In this document: piece after piece, positions 1 to 9,724 of the stretch
Numbering within the stretch: position 1 is the first letter of the stretch
Layout: each line of letters starts with the position of its first letter
Source of the DNA: Brevundimonas sp. G8
GTDB lineage: Bacteria > Pseudomonadota > Alphaproteobacteria > Caulobacterales > Caulobacteraceae
DNA length: 64,000 nucleotides
NCBI RefSeq assembly: GCF_902506205.1
Contig: NZ_LR732816.1
Location: 681,733 to 745,732, forward strand
Reading direction: 5' to 3'
The notes under the pieces: model-generated
What the model was told of the DNA's origin: nothing
What the model saw: the letters and a program-made list of their open reading frames with translations, nothing else
The model's database searches: none
Translations under genes and position numbers: made by a program

Positions 1-450
1 GGCCGGCTGGACCTGGGCGACGGCGACGAGCGGATCGTGTTCGGCTGGAGCAGCGGCAACTTCTCCGCCCGCTCAGAGCGCGACGCGCTGAAGGTCGTCA
101 TCACAGCCCCCAAGGTGAACCGCTTCAACGCCAACGGCTCGGGCGATCTTCAGATCACCGGCTATGACCAGCCGTCGCTGGCGGTGGACATCGCCGGCTC
201 GGCCGAGGTCACGGCCTCGGGTCGCACCGACGATCTGAAGCTGGACATCGACGGGTCGGGCGACGCCTCCCTCGGCGACCTGACGACCCGCGACGCCTCG
301 GTGGACATCGCCGGCTCCGGCGACGCCCGCATCGCCCCGACGGGCCAGGTCAAGGTCGTCATCGCCGGTTCCGGCGACGTCGCCCTGGCCACCCGCGCCG
401 CCAATGTGAACAGCACCGTCACCGGTTCGGGCGAGGTCTATCAGGACTGA
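1..450 (+). CDS. DUF2807 (head GIN domain) protein, 5' end missing
   Basis: The reading frame is open from the first base, so the gene starts before the window; a GTG at 37 is only an internal codon as far as can be seen. The visible 149 residues are a run of short glycine-serine turns (DIAGSAE, DIDGSGD, DIAGSGD, VIAGSGD, TVTGSGE) separated by alternating beta-strand residues. This is the right-handed beta-helix pattern of the DUF2807 / head-GIN family, usually envelope-exposed or secreted proteins of unknown role. The stop is followed by a strong intrinsic terminator. Family assignment is from the repeat pattern; function is unknown. Confidence 0.75.
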   Translation, partial: GRLDLGDGDERIVFGWSSGNFSARSERDALKVVITAPKVNRFNANGSGDLQITGYDQPSLAVDIAGSAEVTASGRTDDLKLDIDGSGDASLGDLTTRDASVDIAGSGDARIAPTGQVKVVIAGSGDVALATRAANVNSTVTGSGEVYQD

Positions 451-473
451 ACGACACAAAGCGTCGAACCGAA

Positions 474-504
474 GGGGGCTGGATCCATCCAGCCCCCTTT
501 TTTT
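474..504 (+). terminator. Intrinsic terminator after the DUF2807 gene
   Basis: An 11-bp perfect inverted repeat (GGGGGCTGGAT / ATCCAGCCCCC) with a two-base centre is followed directly by seven T. It lies 24 bases after the stop codon and reads in the direction of that gene. Confidence 0.9.
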
Positions 505-506
505 CT

Positions 507-679
507 TCCCTCTCCCATCGGGAGAGGGCTTGAGCGCCCGAGAGCGTAGCGATCGGTCTTGCGCGACCCGAAGGGCGGCGCGAAGCAGCCAAAGGGTGAG
601 GGGTTACGCTGTGCGACCTCGTCCACCACCGTAACCCCTCATCCGGCCCTTCGGGCCACCTTCTCCCTCAGGGAGAAGG
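507..679. repeat. Family B intergenic repeat (CCCTCTCCC...GGGAGAAGG type)
   Basis: Short palindromic blocks (CCCTCTCCCATCGGGAGAGGG at the left, CTTCTCCCTCAGGGAGAAGG at the right) flank a GC-rich spacer. Related blocks occur near 14.77, 29.34, 43.2 and 51.03 kb. Together with the preceding terminator it accounts for the whole gap before ubiA; open frames through it are by-products of the repeat. Confidence 0.6.
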
Positions 680-728
680 ATCGCTCACCGCCCTTCACCC
701 CCCGCCCCATTCCCGCTAAGTCACCCGC

Positions 729-1757
729 ATGACTTTCGCCCCCCTTCCCGACGCCGGCGCCAACTGGGTGGATCGCCATGCGCCGGAAGGGCTTAAGCCG
801 TGGCTGAAGCTGGGGCGGTTCGACCGGCCCATCGGCATCTGGCTGCTGCTGCTGCCCGGCTGGCAGGGGATCGCCCTGGCCCTGGCGCAGTATCGGCAAA
901 GCCCCAGCCTCTATGACCTGTGGCTGTTCGTCGGCTTCGCCATCGGCGCCTGTCTCATGCGAGCGGCAGGCTGCGCCTTCAACGACATCGTCGACCGCGA
1001 CTTCGACGCCCAGGTCGCCCGCACCGCCCAGCGTCCCATCCCCTCGGGTCGCATCACAGTCAAACAGGCCTGGGCCTTCGTGGTGGCGTGCAGCCTGATC
1101 AGCCTGATGGTCCTGCTGACCCTGCCGACCGTCGCCATCCTGCTGGGCATCGGGTCGCTGGCCCTGGTCGCCGCCTATCCCTTCATGAAGCGGATCACCT
1201 GGTGGCCCCAGGCCTGGCTGGGCCTGACCTTCAACTGGGGCGCCCTGATGGGGTTCGCCGCCGCCCTGCCGCTGGCGGCCGCCGCGCTCCTGCTGCCCGC
1301 CGACATCGCCGGCGAGTTCCGCCCCTTCCTATGGTCCCAAGCCAGCGACAGCAGCCATGCTATCGCCCTGGCCTGGCAGGCCTATATCCCCGCCGTCCTG
1401 CTGTGGATCGGCGGCGTCTTCTGGACCCTGGGCTACGACACCATCTACGCGCTGCAGGACATCGAGGACGACGCCATGATCGGCGTCAAATCCTCGGCCC
1501 GCCGCCTGGCCTCGGCCGTGCGGCCCGGCGTGGCGATCTTCTATGTCCTGACCGTCGTCATGGCGGCCCTGACCGGCCTCGCCGCCGGCCTGGGTCCGCT
1601 GTTCTGGCTGGGCCTGATCGCCTACGCCGCCCATCTGGCGCGTCAGGTCGTCCGCCTCGACCGCAACGACGGCGCCCTGGCGCTGAAACTGTTCAAGTCC
1701 AATCGCGAGGCCGGCTTCGTCCTGCTGGCGGCCATCGCGCTCGGATCCCTGGTTTGA
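729..1757 (+). CDS. ubiA: 4-hydroxybenzoate polyprenyltransferase UbiA
   Basis: Integral membrane prenyltransferase that attaches the polyprenyl tail to 4-hydroxybenzoate in ubiquinone synthesis. The 342-residue protein carries both Asp-rich Mg-diphosphate motifs of the family: NDIVDRDFD at 85-93, followed by the RPIPSG signature, and DTIYALQDIEDD at about 237-248. The remainder is hydrophobic and fits eight to nine membrane helices. It is somewhat longer than the usual 290-320 residues because of an N-terminal stretch and an insert around 185-212. No strong Shine-Dalgarno is visible before the ATG. The stop codon overlaps by one base the first ATG of the next frame. Confidence 0.93.
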   Translation: MTFAPLPDAGANWVDRHAPEGLKPWLKLGRFDRPIGIWLLLLPGWQGIALALAQYRQSPSLYDLWLFVGFAIGACLMRAAGCAFNDIVDRDFDAQVARTAQRPIPSGRITVKQAWAFVVACSLISLMVLLTLPTVAILLGIGSLALVAAYPFMKRITWWPQAWLGLTFNWGALMGFAAALPLAAAALLLPADIAGEFRPFLWSQASDSSHAIALAWQAYIPAVLLWIGGVFWTLGYDTIYALQDIEDDAMIGVKSSARRLASAVRPGVAIFYVLTVVMAALTGLAAGLGPLFWLGLIAYAAHLARQVVRLDRNDGALALKLFKSNREAGFVLLAAIALGSLV

Positions 1758-1771
1758 TGAAGGAGCCTTTC

Positions 1772-2596
1772 ATGTCTCACGCCGCTCGCCTCCTCCTGCT
1801 GTCCGTCGCCGTCGCCGCGACCTTGGCCGCCTGCCAGCGCAAGGAGGACAAGACCCAGCCCCCGGCCAAGGCGGCGCCCGCCGCCGTTGCGCCTGCCGTT
1901 TCCAACACCCCCGTCGGCTATGACAGCAAGACCCCCTACGCCACCGTCAAACTGACCCTGCCCCAGGCGGTCAAGACCACCCCCGCCCTGCACGCCGCCC
2001 TCTATGCCGACATGGTGCGCGACCTGAAGCAGTTCGAGGAAGGCGCCCAGGCGGACCTCAGCGAGGCGGGCGGCGGCCCCAACCCCTATGAGAAGACCAT
2101 CGCCTTCGCCCCCGGAGCGGAGACCGCCAAACTGGTCAGCCTGGCCCGCACCGATTTCGAGTTCACCGGCGGCGCCCACCCCAACACCAGCTTCGCCTCG
2201 GTGATCTGGGACAAGACGACCAACAAACGGCTGGGCTTCGCCGACCTGTTCCGGCCGGGCGCGGACCTGTCGGTGCTGGACAAGGCCCTGTGCGCCGCCG
2301 CCAACGCCGCCAAACAGGCCCGCTCGCCGGGATCGGAAACCGCCACCCTGGACGGCAAGATGTGGACCTGCCCCAAGGCCGTCTCGACCCCCTTCGTCCT
2401 GACCCCGGGCACGACGCCGGGCAAGGCGGGCGGCGTCACCTTCCTGATGGGACCGTATCAGATCGGCCCCTATTCGGACGGCCCCTACTGGATCGCCCTG
2501 CCGCAATCCGCCTTCCGCGCCCTGCTCGCCCCCGCCTACGCCGACCAGTTCGACGGTGCCCCCGCCAAGGCCGGCGATGTGACGCCGAAGAACTAA
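1772..2596 (+). CDS. Lipoprotein with DUF3298/PdaC-SigV-like domain
   Basis: A 274-residue exported protein. The first 21 residues form a lipoprotein signal with lipobox LAAC, so the mature protein would be anchored through Cys21. The body (from about 50) contains the FTGGAHPN block and the IGPYSDGPYWIALP segment typical of DUF3298/DUF4163 proteins such as RsiV and PdaC relatives. Start choice: an ATG at 1757 overlaps the ubiA stop, but AAGGAG at 1760-1765 sits correctly for the ATG at 1772, which also gives the cleaner signal sequence. Probably cotranscribed with ubiA. In other bacteria the domain binds lysozyme or modifies peptidoglycan; the role here is not known. Confidence 0.8.
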   Translation: MSHAARLLLLSVAVAATLAACQRKEDKTQPPAKAAPAAVAPAVSNTPVGYDSKTPYATVKLTLPQAVKTTPALHAALYADMVRDLKQFEEGAQADLSEAGGGPNPYEKTIAFAPGAETAKLVSLARTDFEFTGGAHPNTSFASVIWDKTTNKRLGFADLFRPGADLSVLDKALCAAANAAKQARSPGSETATLDGKMWTCPKAVSTPFVLTPGTTPGKAGGVTFLMGPYQIGPYSDGPYWIALPQSAFRALLAPAYADQFDGAPAKAGDVTPKN

Positions 2597-2614
2597 GCCC
2601 TCCGAATTAAAGCC

Positions 2615-2718
2615 CGTCATCCTCGCCCTTGTGGCGAGGATCCAGACTCCCGGTTCACACCTTGGATCACCGTCATCGACGGAGCGTATGAATCCTAGGC
2701 ACAAGGCCTAGGATGACG
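2615..2718. repeat. Family A palindromic repeat, copy 1
   Basis: The element begins CGTCATCCT and ends AGGATGACG, a perfect terminal inverted repeat, and contains internal hairpin blocks (CCTCGCCCTTGTGGCGAGG; CCTAGGCACAAGGCCTAGG). Copies of nearly identical length lie at 11591, 14843 and 49271. It fills the gap between the convergent lipoprotein and hydrolase genes and could act as a transcription barrier. Confidence 0.75.
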
Positions 2719-2729
2719 GATCCAAGGGT

Positions 2730-3677
2730 TCACTTCGCCAGGAACGCATCCACCAGCTCGGCGAACCGCTCGGGCTGATCCGCCATGATGAAGTGCCGCG
2801 ATCCATCCACCCGGATCAGCGTCACGCCCGGCAGGGCCGAATACTCCCGCCCCCACAGCCCGTCGGCCATCGCCGCCGGCGCCCCGCCGTCCGCATCGGC
2901 GGCGTACAGCGCCGTCACCGGCGTGGTCATGGCCGCCAGCCCCGGCCTTGCATCCGTAGTCATCACATCCTTCATCGCCGAGGCGACCGCATGGCGGTCG
3001 CTGGCCATAGACCAGTCCACGATCCGCGCCTGTTCCGACAACGTCCGCGACAGGGCCTTGGCCGTCGCCTCCTGCTGCGTGCGGAAACTCGCCACGTCCG
3101 CCCCCAGGATCATGCCCGCCGCCTGATCCGCGAACGGTCGCGCGCTTTCGGCGGTCGCAGTCGGCCCGAACATGGCGCTGTAGAAGGGCAGCGAATCCAC
3201 CGTCATCACCCGCCCCACCAGACCCGGCTGCTGCTGCACCAGCAACAGGCCGCTCAAACCGCCCATCGAATGGCCGATCACCGCCGGCCGATCCAGTCCG
3301 GCCTCGCGGATATAGCGCGCCAGTTCCTCCACCTCGGGCCGGACGAAGGCCCCGTCGCCATGCGCCCAGGGCTCACCGGCGAACCCGGCCAGCTGCACCA
3401 GATGCACCCGGTGCGTCGCCTTCAGCCGATCCGCCGTCGCCCGCCACACCTCGCGCGAGGACGCCAGTCCGGGGATCAGGATCACGTCAGGCCCCGCCCC
3501 CACGACCTCGACCGATAGCCGGTCGGAGACGAAGGGCGCGGCGGCGGACGCCACGGGGGTCGCGGGCTGAGCGCGGGCCTGATCGTTCGCGACGGCGCAG
3601 GCGATCAGAACGCCGAGAATGACGGCGAGGCGCGGAGGGGCGAAGACGCCCCGGCAAGGGCGAATGAGGTTCGACAT
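2730..3677 (-). CDS. Exported alpha/beta-hydrolase
   Basis: A 315-residue alpha/beta-hydrolase with an N-terminal hydrophobic signal segment (about 15-36) ending near AQA, so probably periplasmic. The nucleophile elbow GHSMGG places the catalytic Ser at 137; the preceding LIPGLASS supplies the oxyanion-loop region, and a His in DGSRHF near the C-terminus would complete the triad. Start: an upstream ATG at 3689 exists, but GGAG six bases before the ATG at 3677 favours the latter. Its upstream region carries a CTGAC-TTTTTG-GTCAG operator-like palindrome related to the one before the adjacent repressor operon, so it may belong to the same regulon. Substrate unknown. Confidence 0.85.
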   Translation of the reverse strand: MSNLIRPCRGVFAPPRLAVILGVLIACAVANDQARAQPATPVASAAAPFVSDRLSVEVVGAGPDVILIPGLASSREVWRATADRLKATHRVHLVQLAGFAGEPWAHGDGAFVRPEVEELARYIREAGLDRPAVIGHSMGGLSGLLLVQQQPGLVGRVMTVDSLPFYSAMFGPTATAESARPFADQAAGMILGADVASFRTQQEATAKALSRTLSEQARIVDWSMASDRHAVASAMKDVMTTDARPGLAAMTTPVTALYAADADGGAPAAMADGLWGREYSALPGVTLIRVDGSRHFIMADQPERFAELVDAFLAK

Positions 3678-3702
3678 CACAGTCTCCATTTGTAAGGTTA
3701 TT

Positions 3703-3718
3703 CTGACTTTTTGGTCAG
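3703..3718. promoter_or_regulatory. Candidate repressor operator upstream of the hydrolase
   Basis: CTGAC and GTCAG half-sites face each other across TTTTTG. The site overlaps the last codons of the HTH gene and lies 26-41 bases before the hydrolase start. A near-identical palindrome precedes the HTH/membrane-protein operon at 4372-4388, and both are followed on the minus strand by the pattern GTCAG-N5-CCTTACA leading into the ribosome site. Binding by the HTH protein is inferred. Confidence 0.55.
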
Positions 3719-3915
3719 CCCGCGTGCGGGTTCTCGAAGATTTCTTCCACCGGCCGCTCGAACACGGCGGCGATGCGGTAGGCCAAGTCCAGCGACGGAT
3801 CGTGCCGCTCGGTCTCCAGGGCGATCACCGCCTGGCGCGACACTCCCAGCGCCTGCCCCATCTGTTCCTGGGTCCAGCCGCGCTCGACCCGCAGAAGCTT
3901 CAGACGGTTCTTCAT
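3715..3915 (-). CDS. Small Xre/Cro-type helix-turn-helix regulator
   Basis: A 66-residue protein that is almost entirely one HTH_3 domain: ERGWTQEQMGQALGVSRQAV is the helix-turn-helix, followed by the typical LETERHDPSLDLAYRIAAVF helices. Such minimal regulators bind short palindromes as dimers. The ATG overlaps the stop of the upstream membrane-protein gene (ATGA), so the two are translationally coupled. The pairing of a compact Xre regulator with a small four-helix membrane protein recurs in many bacteria. Likely autoregulated through the palindrome at 4372-4388 and possibly acting on the adjacent hydrolase. Confidence 0.9.
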   Translation of the reverse strand: MKNRLKLLRVERGWTQEQMGQALGVSRQAVIALETERHDPSLDLAYRIAAVFERPVEEIFENPHAG

Positions 3916-4319
3916 CGGCTGGTCTTTATGAAGGGCGACACGACGCCGTACATCGCCCAGAACAGCGGCACGATCAGCCAGGTCTGCATATGCGGCGCCC
4001 GGGCGAAACTCTCGCCAAAGCCCCAGAAGGTCGCCACGGCCATCGCCAGGCCCGCCGCCACGATGAACTGTTTGGCGGTCACGCCCCGCACGAACTCGTC
4101 GCTCTCGCGCATCAGGGCCAGGGTCGCCCATATCTGACCGATCACCGGCGCCGACAACACCGCCGCCAGCCCCCAGGCCGCCGGCGTGCCCATGACCTGA
4201 TCGAACGCGTCCGTCGTCATCATCGATATGCAGATCGCGACATAGGGCACGGAAAACGCCATAGTGCGGATGATGTAGCGCCGATGCGCCGGCGTTCCGT
4301 TCTTCCAGGCGGCAAACAT
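3912..4319 (-). CDS. Small integral membrane protein paired with HTH regulator
   Basis: A 135-residue protein with about four hydrophobic segments (roughly 20-37, 46-66, 83-101 and 110-128) and a basic N-terminus. The start at 4319 is chosen because AAGGAG lies just upstream; a longer in-frame ATG at 4355 would run through the operator region. It is the first gene of the operon and overlaps the HTH gene by four bases. Size, topology and partnership match the membrane half of Xre-regulator/membrane-protein modules. No enzymatic motif is visible, and the function is unknown. Confidence 0.8.
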   Translation of the reverse strand: MFAAWKNGTPAHRRYIIRTMAFSVPYVAICISMMTTDAFDQVMGTPAAWGLAAVLSAPVIGQIWATLALMRESDEFVRGVTAKQFIVAAGLAMAVATFWGFGESFARAPHMQTWLIVPLFWAMYGVVSPFIKTSR

Positions 4320-4333
4320 CTTGGCTCTCCTTG

Positions 4334-4388
4334 TGTAAGGGCAACCTGACACCAAGCCAATGTCATGTCAACCTGACTTTTTGTCAGG
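4334..4388 (-). promoter_or_regulatory. Promoter/operator region of the HTH-membrane protein operon
   Basis: CCTGAC-TTTTT-GTCAGG at 4372-4388 is a perfect inverted repeat with 6-bp arms. On the minus strand a TTGACA -35 hexamer (4371-4366) follows directly, with a weak -10 candidate about 17 bases on, and a second GTCAGG half-site just before CCTTACA. A dimeric repressor here would block the promoter. Promoter assignment is inference from spacing. Confidence 0.6.
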
Positions 4389-4446
4389 CGCGCCCCACAT
4401 TCATCCGTTGCTTTTCCAGACGCGCTTCAGGGGTTAGACTTGCCCC

Positions 4447-5415
4447 ATGTCCGCCGCCCCGCGCATCGCCCCGTCGGCCCTGTTCACACCTCAGGAGTGG
4501 GCGCCGTTCCAGACCCGTTCGGCCTGGGCCGGCCCGCTTCTGGTTATGCATTGCTGGGCCGTGATCGCGCTGGCGGTCGTCGCGGGCGTCCTGATCCCCT
4601 GGCTGATCCCGCTGTGCATCATGATCGTCGGCACGCGTCAGCTAGGCCTGGCCATATTGATGCACGAGGCGGCCCATGGGGGCCTGTCGAAGTCGCCCCG
4701 CCTGAACGATTTTCTCGGCCACTGGCTGTGCGCCGTGCCGATCGGCGCCAGCCTGAAGGCCTATCGCCCCTATCACCTGACCCACCACCGCTTCGCCCAG
4801 CAGGCCGAGGATCCCGACCTGATGCTGTCGGCGCCCTTCCCGGTCACGCCCGCCTCGCTGCGCCGCAAGCTGATCCGCGACCTGACCGGCCAGACCTTCT
4901 TCAAGCAGCGGGTGCTGCTGCCGCTGAAGCAAGCGCGCTCGAGCAGCCCGACGGGCGATAGCGCAAAAGGAATGAGCGATAGCGCCCATGACTATGAGTC
5001 GATCGTCACCGGCCGATCCGTCCTGCCCTTCCTCGTCTTCAACGCCGTCCTGCTGGCGGGCTTCATCGTCGCCGGGGTCTGGTGGGCATTCTTCGCCCTG
5101 TGGCTTCTGCCGATGGCGACCTGGTTTCCGATGGTGACGCGCCTGAGGAACATCGCCGAACACGCCTGCGTCGAGGGCTCGGCCGACGATCCCTTCCGCG
5201 CCGCTCGCACCACCCGCGCCGCCTGGTGGGAGCGCGCCTTCATCGCGCCCTACTGGGTCAACTTCCACGCAGAGCATCACCTGTTCATGCATGTGCCGTG
5301 CTGGAAGCTGCCGCGTCTGCACCGCGCCATCCACGCCCGACCCCAGGCCCATGCGATGGAGGTCGCGCCTGGCTATGCCAGCGTGCTCAAGGCCGTCACC
5401 CGCCAGCCTGAATGA
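4447..5415 (+). CDS. Fatty acid desaturase family membrane protein
   Basis: A 322-residue di-iron membrane oxygenase of the FA_desaturase family. The His boxes are visible: HEAAH at 73-77, HLTHH at 110-114 and HAEHH near 275. Hydrophobic pairs lie at about 30-65 and 175-215. A polar insert (about 155-185, rich in Ser) separates the second box from the second membrane pair. Substrates in this family include acyl lipids, carotenoids and sphingolipids; the sequence alone does not decide. Its stop overlaps the start of the downstream methyltransferase (ATGA), so the two are an operon. Confidence 0.85.
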   Translation: MSAAPRIAPSALFTPQEWAPFQTRSAWAGPLLVMHCWAVIALAVVAGVLIPWLIPLCIMIVGTRQLGLAILMHEAAHGGLSKSPRLNDFLGHWLCAVPIGASLKAYRPYHLTHHRFAQQAEDPDLMLSAPFPVTPASLRRKLIRDLTGQTFFKQRVLLPLKQARSSSPTGDSAKGMSDSAHDYESIVTGRSVLPFLVFNAVLLAGFIVAGVWWAFFALWLLPMATWFPMVTRLRNIAEHACVEGSADDPFRAARTTRAAWWERAFIAPYWVNFHAEHHLFMHVPCWKLPRLHRAIHARPQAHAMEVAPGYASVLKAVTRQPE

Positions 5416-6062
5416 CCATCCTCGATCCCGCCGCCTTCATCCGCGCCAACACGCGGCTTCAACCCGTACCGCATGCGCCGGAGATTTCGTTGTGGCTGGC
5501 GGACGAGATCACGCCGATCTGGCGGCTGACGGAGGAGGAGTTGGGAGAAATGGGCGTGCCGCCGCCCTTCTGGGCCTTCGCCTGGGCGGGCGGACAGGCG
5601 CTCAGCCGCTATATCCTGGATCACCCGCATGAAGTCGCCGGAAAGCGGGTGCTGGATTTCGCCGCCGGCTCGGGCCTGGTCGGCGTGGCGGCGATGCAGG
5701 CGGGGGCGACATCGGTCCTGTGCGCCGACATCGATCCGTTCTGCCGGGCGGCTGTGGCCGCCAATGCGCGGGCCAACGGCGTGACGCTGGACTTCACCCA
5801 GACCAACCTGCTGGACGCCGCCCCGCCGGATGTCGAGGTCATCTGCGCGGGCGACATCTGCTACGAACGGCCCATGACCGACGCCGTCCTGGCCTGGCTG
5901 GCCCAGGCCCGGGCGCAGGGGACGCGCGTCCTGATCGGCGATCCGGGACGCACCTATTTCCCGCGCACGGGCCTGGATTTCCTGGCGGAATACCGCGTCC
6001 CGACCTCGCGCGAGCTGGAGGACCAGGAGATCAAGCGGTCCTCCGTCTGGGCCATGCCTTAA
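5412..6062 (+). CDS. Class I SAM-dependent methyltransferase (COG3897-like)
   Basis: A 216-residue Rossmann methyltransferase. SAM-binding motif I is LDFAAGSGLVG at 81-91, and CADIDP at 104-109 is the acidic strand-2 motif. The N-terminal PPFWAFAWAGGQALSRY segment and overall length match the COG3897 group, which includes relatives of the ETF-beta lysine methyltransferase. A protein target is therefore plausible but not shown. It is translationally coupled to the desaturase gene. Its TAA shares a TTAA palindrome with the TAA of the convergent PfpI gene. Confidence 0.8.
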   Translation: MTILDPAAFIRANTRLQPVPHAPEISLWLADEITPIWRLTEEELGEMGVPPPFWAFAWAGGQALSRYILDHPHEVAGKRVLDFAAGSGLVGVAAMQAGATSVLCADIDPFCRAAVAANARANGVTLDFTQTNLLDAAPPDVEVICAGDICYERPMTDAVLAWLAQARAQGTRVLIGDPGRTYFPRTGLDFLAEYRVPTSRELEDQEIKRSSVWAMP

Positions 6063-6622
6063 GCTGTTTGGCCGTTGTGCCGCCCCTCGCCGAACTCCTC
6101 GATCATCTTGGCGTTGAAGGCGGGAATGTCATCGGGGCAGCGGCTGGTGACCAGGCCCTGATCCACCACCACTTCTTCGTTGACCACATTGGCCCCGGCG
6201 TTCTTCAGGTCGGTGCGGATGCTCTCGAACGCCGTCAGGGTGCGCCCCTCGACCACCCCCGCCTCGATCAGCAGCCAGGGCGCGTGACAGATGGCGGCGA
6301 CCGGCTTGCCCGCATCGAAGAAGGCCCGCACGAACGCCACCGCATCCGCATCGGCCCGCAGCAGGTCCGGATTGGCCACCCCGCCCGGCAGCAACAGGGC
6401 GGAGTATGACGCCGCATCCACCGCCGCCACCGCCTTGTCCGCCGTCACCTTGTCGCCCGGCGTCAGATGATCGAAGCCCTGGAAGTCGCCGGCCTTCAGC
6501 GACACGATCTCGATCACGGCGCCCGCATCCTTCAGCGCCTTCATCGGTTCATTCAGTTCGATCAACTCGACGCCGTCGGTCGCCAGGATGGCGACGGTCT
6601 TGCCGGAAAGGGATTGGGCCAT
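6059..6622 (-). CDS. DJ-1/PfpI family class I glutamine amidotransferase-like protein
   Basis: A 187-residue DJ-1/PfpI protein. The nucleophile elbow AAICHAPW puts the reactive Cys at 112 with His113, the arrangement of the YhbO/PfpI-type stress proteins, and the nearby LLLPGG (77-82) forms the oxyanion strand. Members have been described as glyoxalases, deglycases or general stress proteins; the exact activity cannot be decided here. The gene ends in a four-base convergent overlap with the methyltransferase and has no close partner on its own strand. Confidence 0.88.
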   Translation of the reverse strand: MAQSLSGKTVAILATDGVELIELNEPMKALKDAGAVIEIVSLKAGDFQGFDHLTPGDKVTADKAVAAVDAASYSALLLPGGVANPDLLRADADAVAFVRAFFDAGKPVAAICHAPWLLIEAGVVEGRTLTAFESIRTDLKNAGANVVNEEVVVDQGLVTSRCPDDIPAFNAKMIEEFGEGRHNGQTA

Positions 6623-6728
6623 GAGACATGCTCCGTATTTGAAAAGGGTTCGGCGCAGTGAACCCGTGACAAGTCAAAGGGTTGCGGCTCCGCTTGGCGC
6701 GACCTTCCCGCGTCCCCACATCCCCTCC

Positions 6729-7118
6729 ATGCGACGCATCCTGACCCTGACGGCCCTGCTGGCGGCGACCGCGACGCCCGCCCTGGCCCAGACCTATCCC
6801 CAGCCCGGCCGGCCCTATCCGACCTATCCGGGCGGCGTTCCTGCGGCCATCGCCGACCAGCACCGCTATGAGAACGACCGCCTGCGCGCCCAATCCCAGT
6901 CCAACGCGAACGAGGCCCGCCAGCAGCAGGTCGAGACCCAGCTTCGTCTGGGCGCCATCGAATCCGCGCGCGAACCGGCGGCGTCCTACGCCCTGCCGCC
7001 CCGCCCCCTTTACAGCCCCGAGCAGGAGCGGGCCTTGCGCCAGTCCGCCACCGAACGCCGCCAGCAGACGGCCCAGGGCATGAGCCAGATCGACGACTGG
7101 CTGAACCGTCCCCAATGA
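6729..7118 (+). CDS. Small exported protein of unknown function
   Basis: A 129-residue protein with a clear Sec signal peptide (MRRILTLTALLAATATPALA, cleavage near residue 20). The mature part starts with a Pro/Tyr-rich segment (YPQPGRPYPTYPGG), followed by a Gln/Arg/Glu-rich helical region with likely coiled-coil character (about 45-80) and a C-terminal ERRQQTAQGMSQIDDWL helix. A longer upstream frame from 6588 exists, but the signal peptide defines the start at 6729. No recognised domain. Confidence 0.7.
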   Translation: MRRILTLTALLAATATPALAQTYPQPGRPYPTYPGGVPAAIADQHRYENDRLRAQSQSNANEARQQQVETQLRLGAIESAREPAASYALPPRPLYSPEQERALRQSATERRQQTAQGMSQIDDWLNRPQ

Positions 7119-7195
7119 AGCGTCACCCTGACGCATCCCTTCCCTTGCCCCTGCGTTCCGGCCTAGCTTAGGGGCGATCAGGCGGAGAACGACAC

Positions 7196-8050
7196 ATGCG
7201 CTGGCAGGGCGGACGACAGGGCGGCGGCGGCGTCGAGGATCGGCGCGGAATGGGCGGCGGGGCCATCGCAGGCGGCGGCCTGGGCGTGGGCGTCCTGGCC
7301 ATCATCGGCTACCTCGTCTTCGGCATCGACCCCTCGACCACGACCCAGCTGGCCAGCCAGTTCGGCGGCGTCGGCGCGGAACAGCAGCAGGGCCAGGTCG
7401 GCACGCCGCGCGACGAAGCCGGCCAGTTCGTCGACGTCATCGGCGGCAACATCAACGATGTCTGGGCGCAAAAGCTGAAAGGCTATCAGCGGCCCAACGT
7501 GGTGATCTACGAACAGGGCACCCAGACCGGCTGCGGCATGGGCCAGTCCGCCATGGGCCCCTTCTATTGCCCGACCGACAAGACCGTCTATCTGGACCTC
7601 GGTTTTTGGCAGGAGATGGAGACCCAGTTGGGCGCATCGGGCGCCGACTTCGCCCGCGCCTATGTCATCGCCCACGAGTTCGGCCACCACATCCAGACCC
7701 TGACCGGGACCTCGGAACAGGTCCGCAAGGCCCAGCAGCGCGCCAGCGGTCAGGGCGAGGCCAACCGCTATTCCGTCGCGCTGGAGCTTCAGGCCGACTG
7801 CTACGCCGGCGTCTGGGCCAAGAACGCCTCGGCCGTCTCGAACGGTGAAGTCGCCCTCGACGCTGGCGAGTTCGCTGAAGGCATGAAGACCGCCCAGGCC
7901 ATCGGCGACGACACCCTGCAACGGCGCGGCGGCGGACGGGTCTCGCCCGAAAGCTTCACCCACGGCTCCTCGGCCCAGCGGGTCGAATGGCTGCAACGCG
8001 GTTATCAGTCGGGCGACCCTGCGTCGTGCGACACCTTTAGCGGCGCCTGA
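7196..8050 (+). CDS. ypfJ: Neutral zinc metallopeptidase, YpfJ family
   Basis: A 284-residue membrane-anchored metallopeptidase of the YpfJ/zinc_peptidase family. The N-terminus MRWQGGRQ...VEDRRG followed by a Gly-rich membrane segment (about 20-43) is typical. The zinc site HEFGHH lies at 160-165, with ELQADCYAG downstream carrying the third ligand region, and FWQEMETQLG precedes the active helix as in family members. The physiological substrate is unknown. The gene stands 36 bases before pgm on the same strand, so cotranscription is possible. Confidence 0.92.
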   Translation: MRWQGGRQGGGGVEDRRGMGGGAIAGGGLGVGVLAIIGYLVFGIDPSTTTQLASQFGGVGAEQQQGQVGTPRDEAGQFVDVIGGNINDVWAQKLKGYQRPNVVIYEQGTQTGCGMGQSAMGPFYCPTDKTVYLDLGFWQEMETQLGASGADFARAYVIAHEFGHHIQTLTGTSEQVRKAQQRASGQGEANRYSVALELQADCYAGVWAKNASAVSNGEVALDAGEFAEGMKTAQAIGDDTLQRRGGGRVSPESFTHGSSAQRVEWLQRGYQSGDPASCDTFSGA

Positions 8051-8086
8051 TCGCCCCTTTTCCCGACAACGATTGATTGACTGACG

Positions 8087-9720
<1,634 letters not shown>

Positions 9721-9724
<4 letters not shown>

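Noticed and set aside
441-629. Short ORFs within the gap before ubiA
   Set aside because: They are encoded by the palindromic family B repeat and the terminator; no ribosome sites or homology cues.
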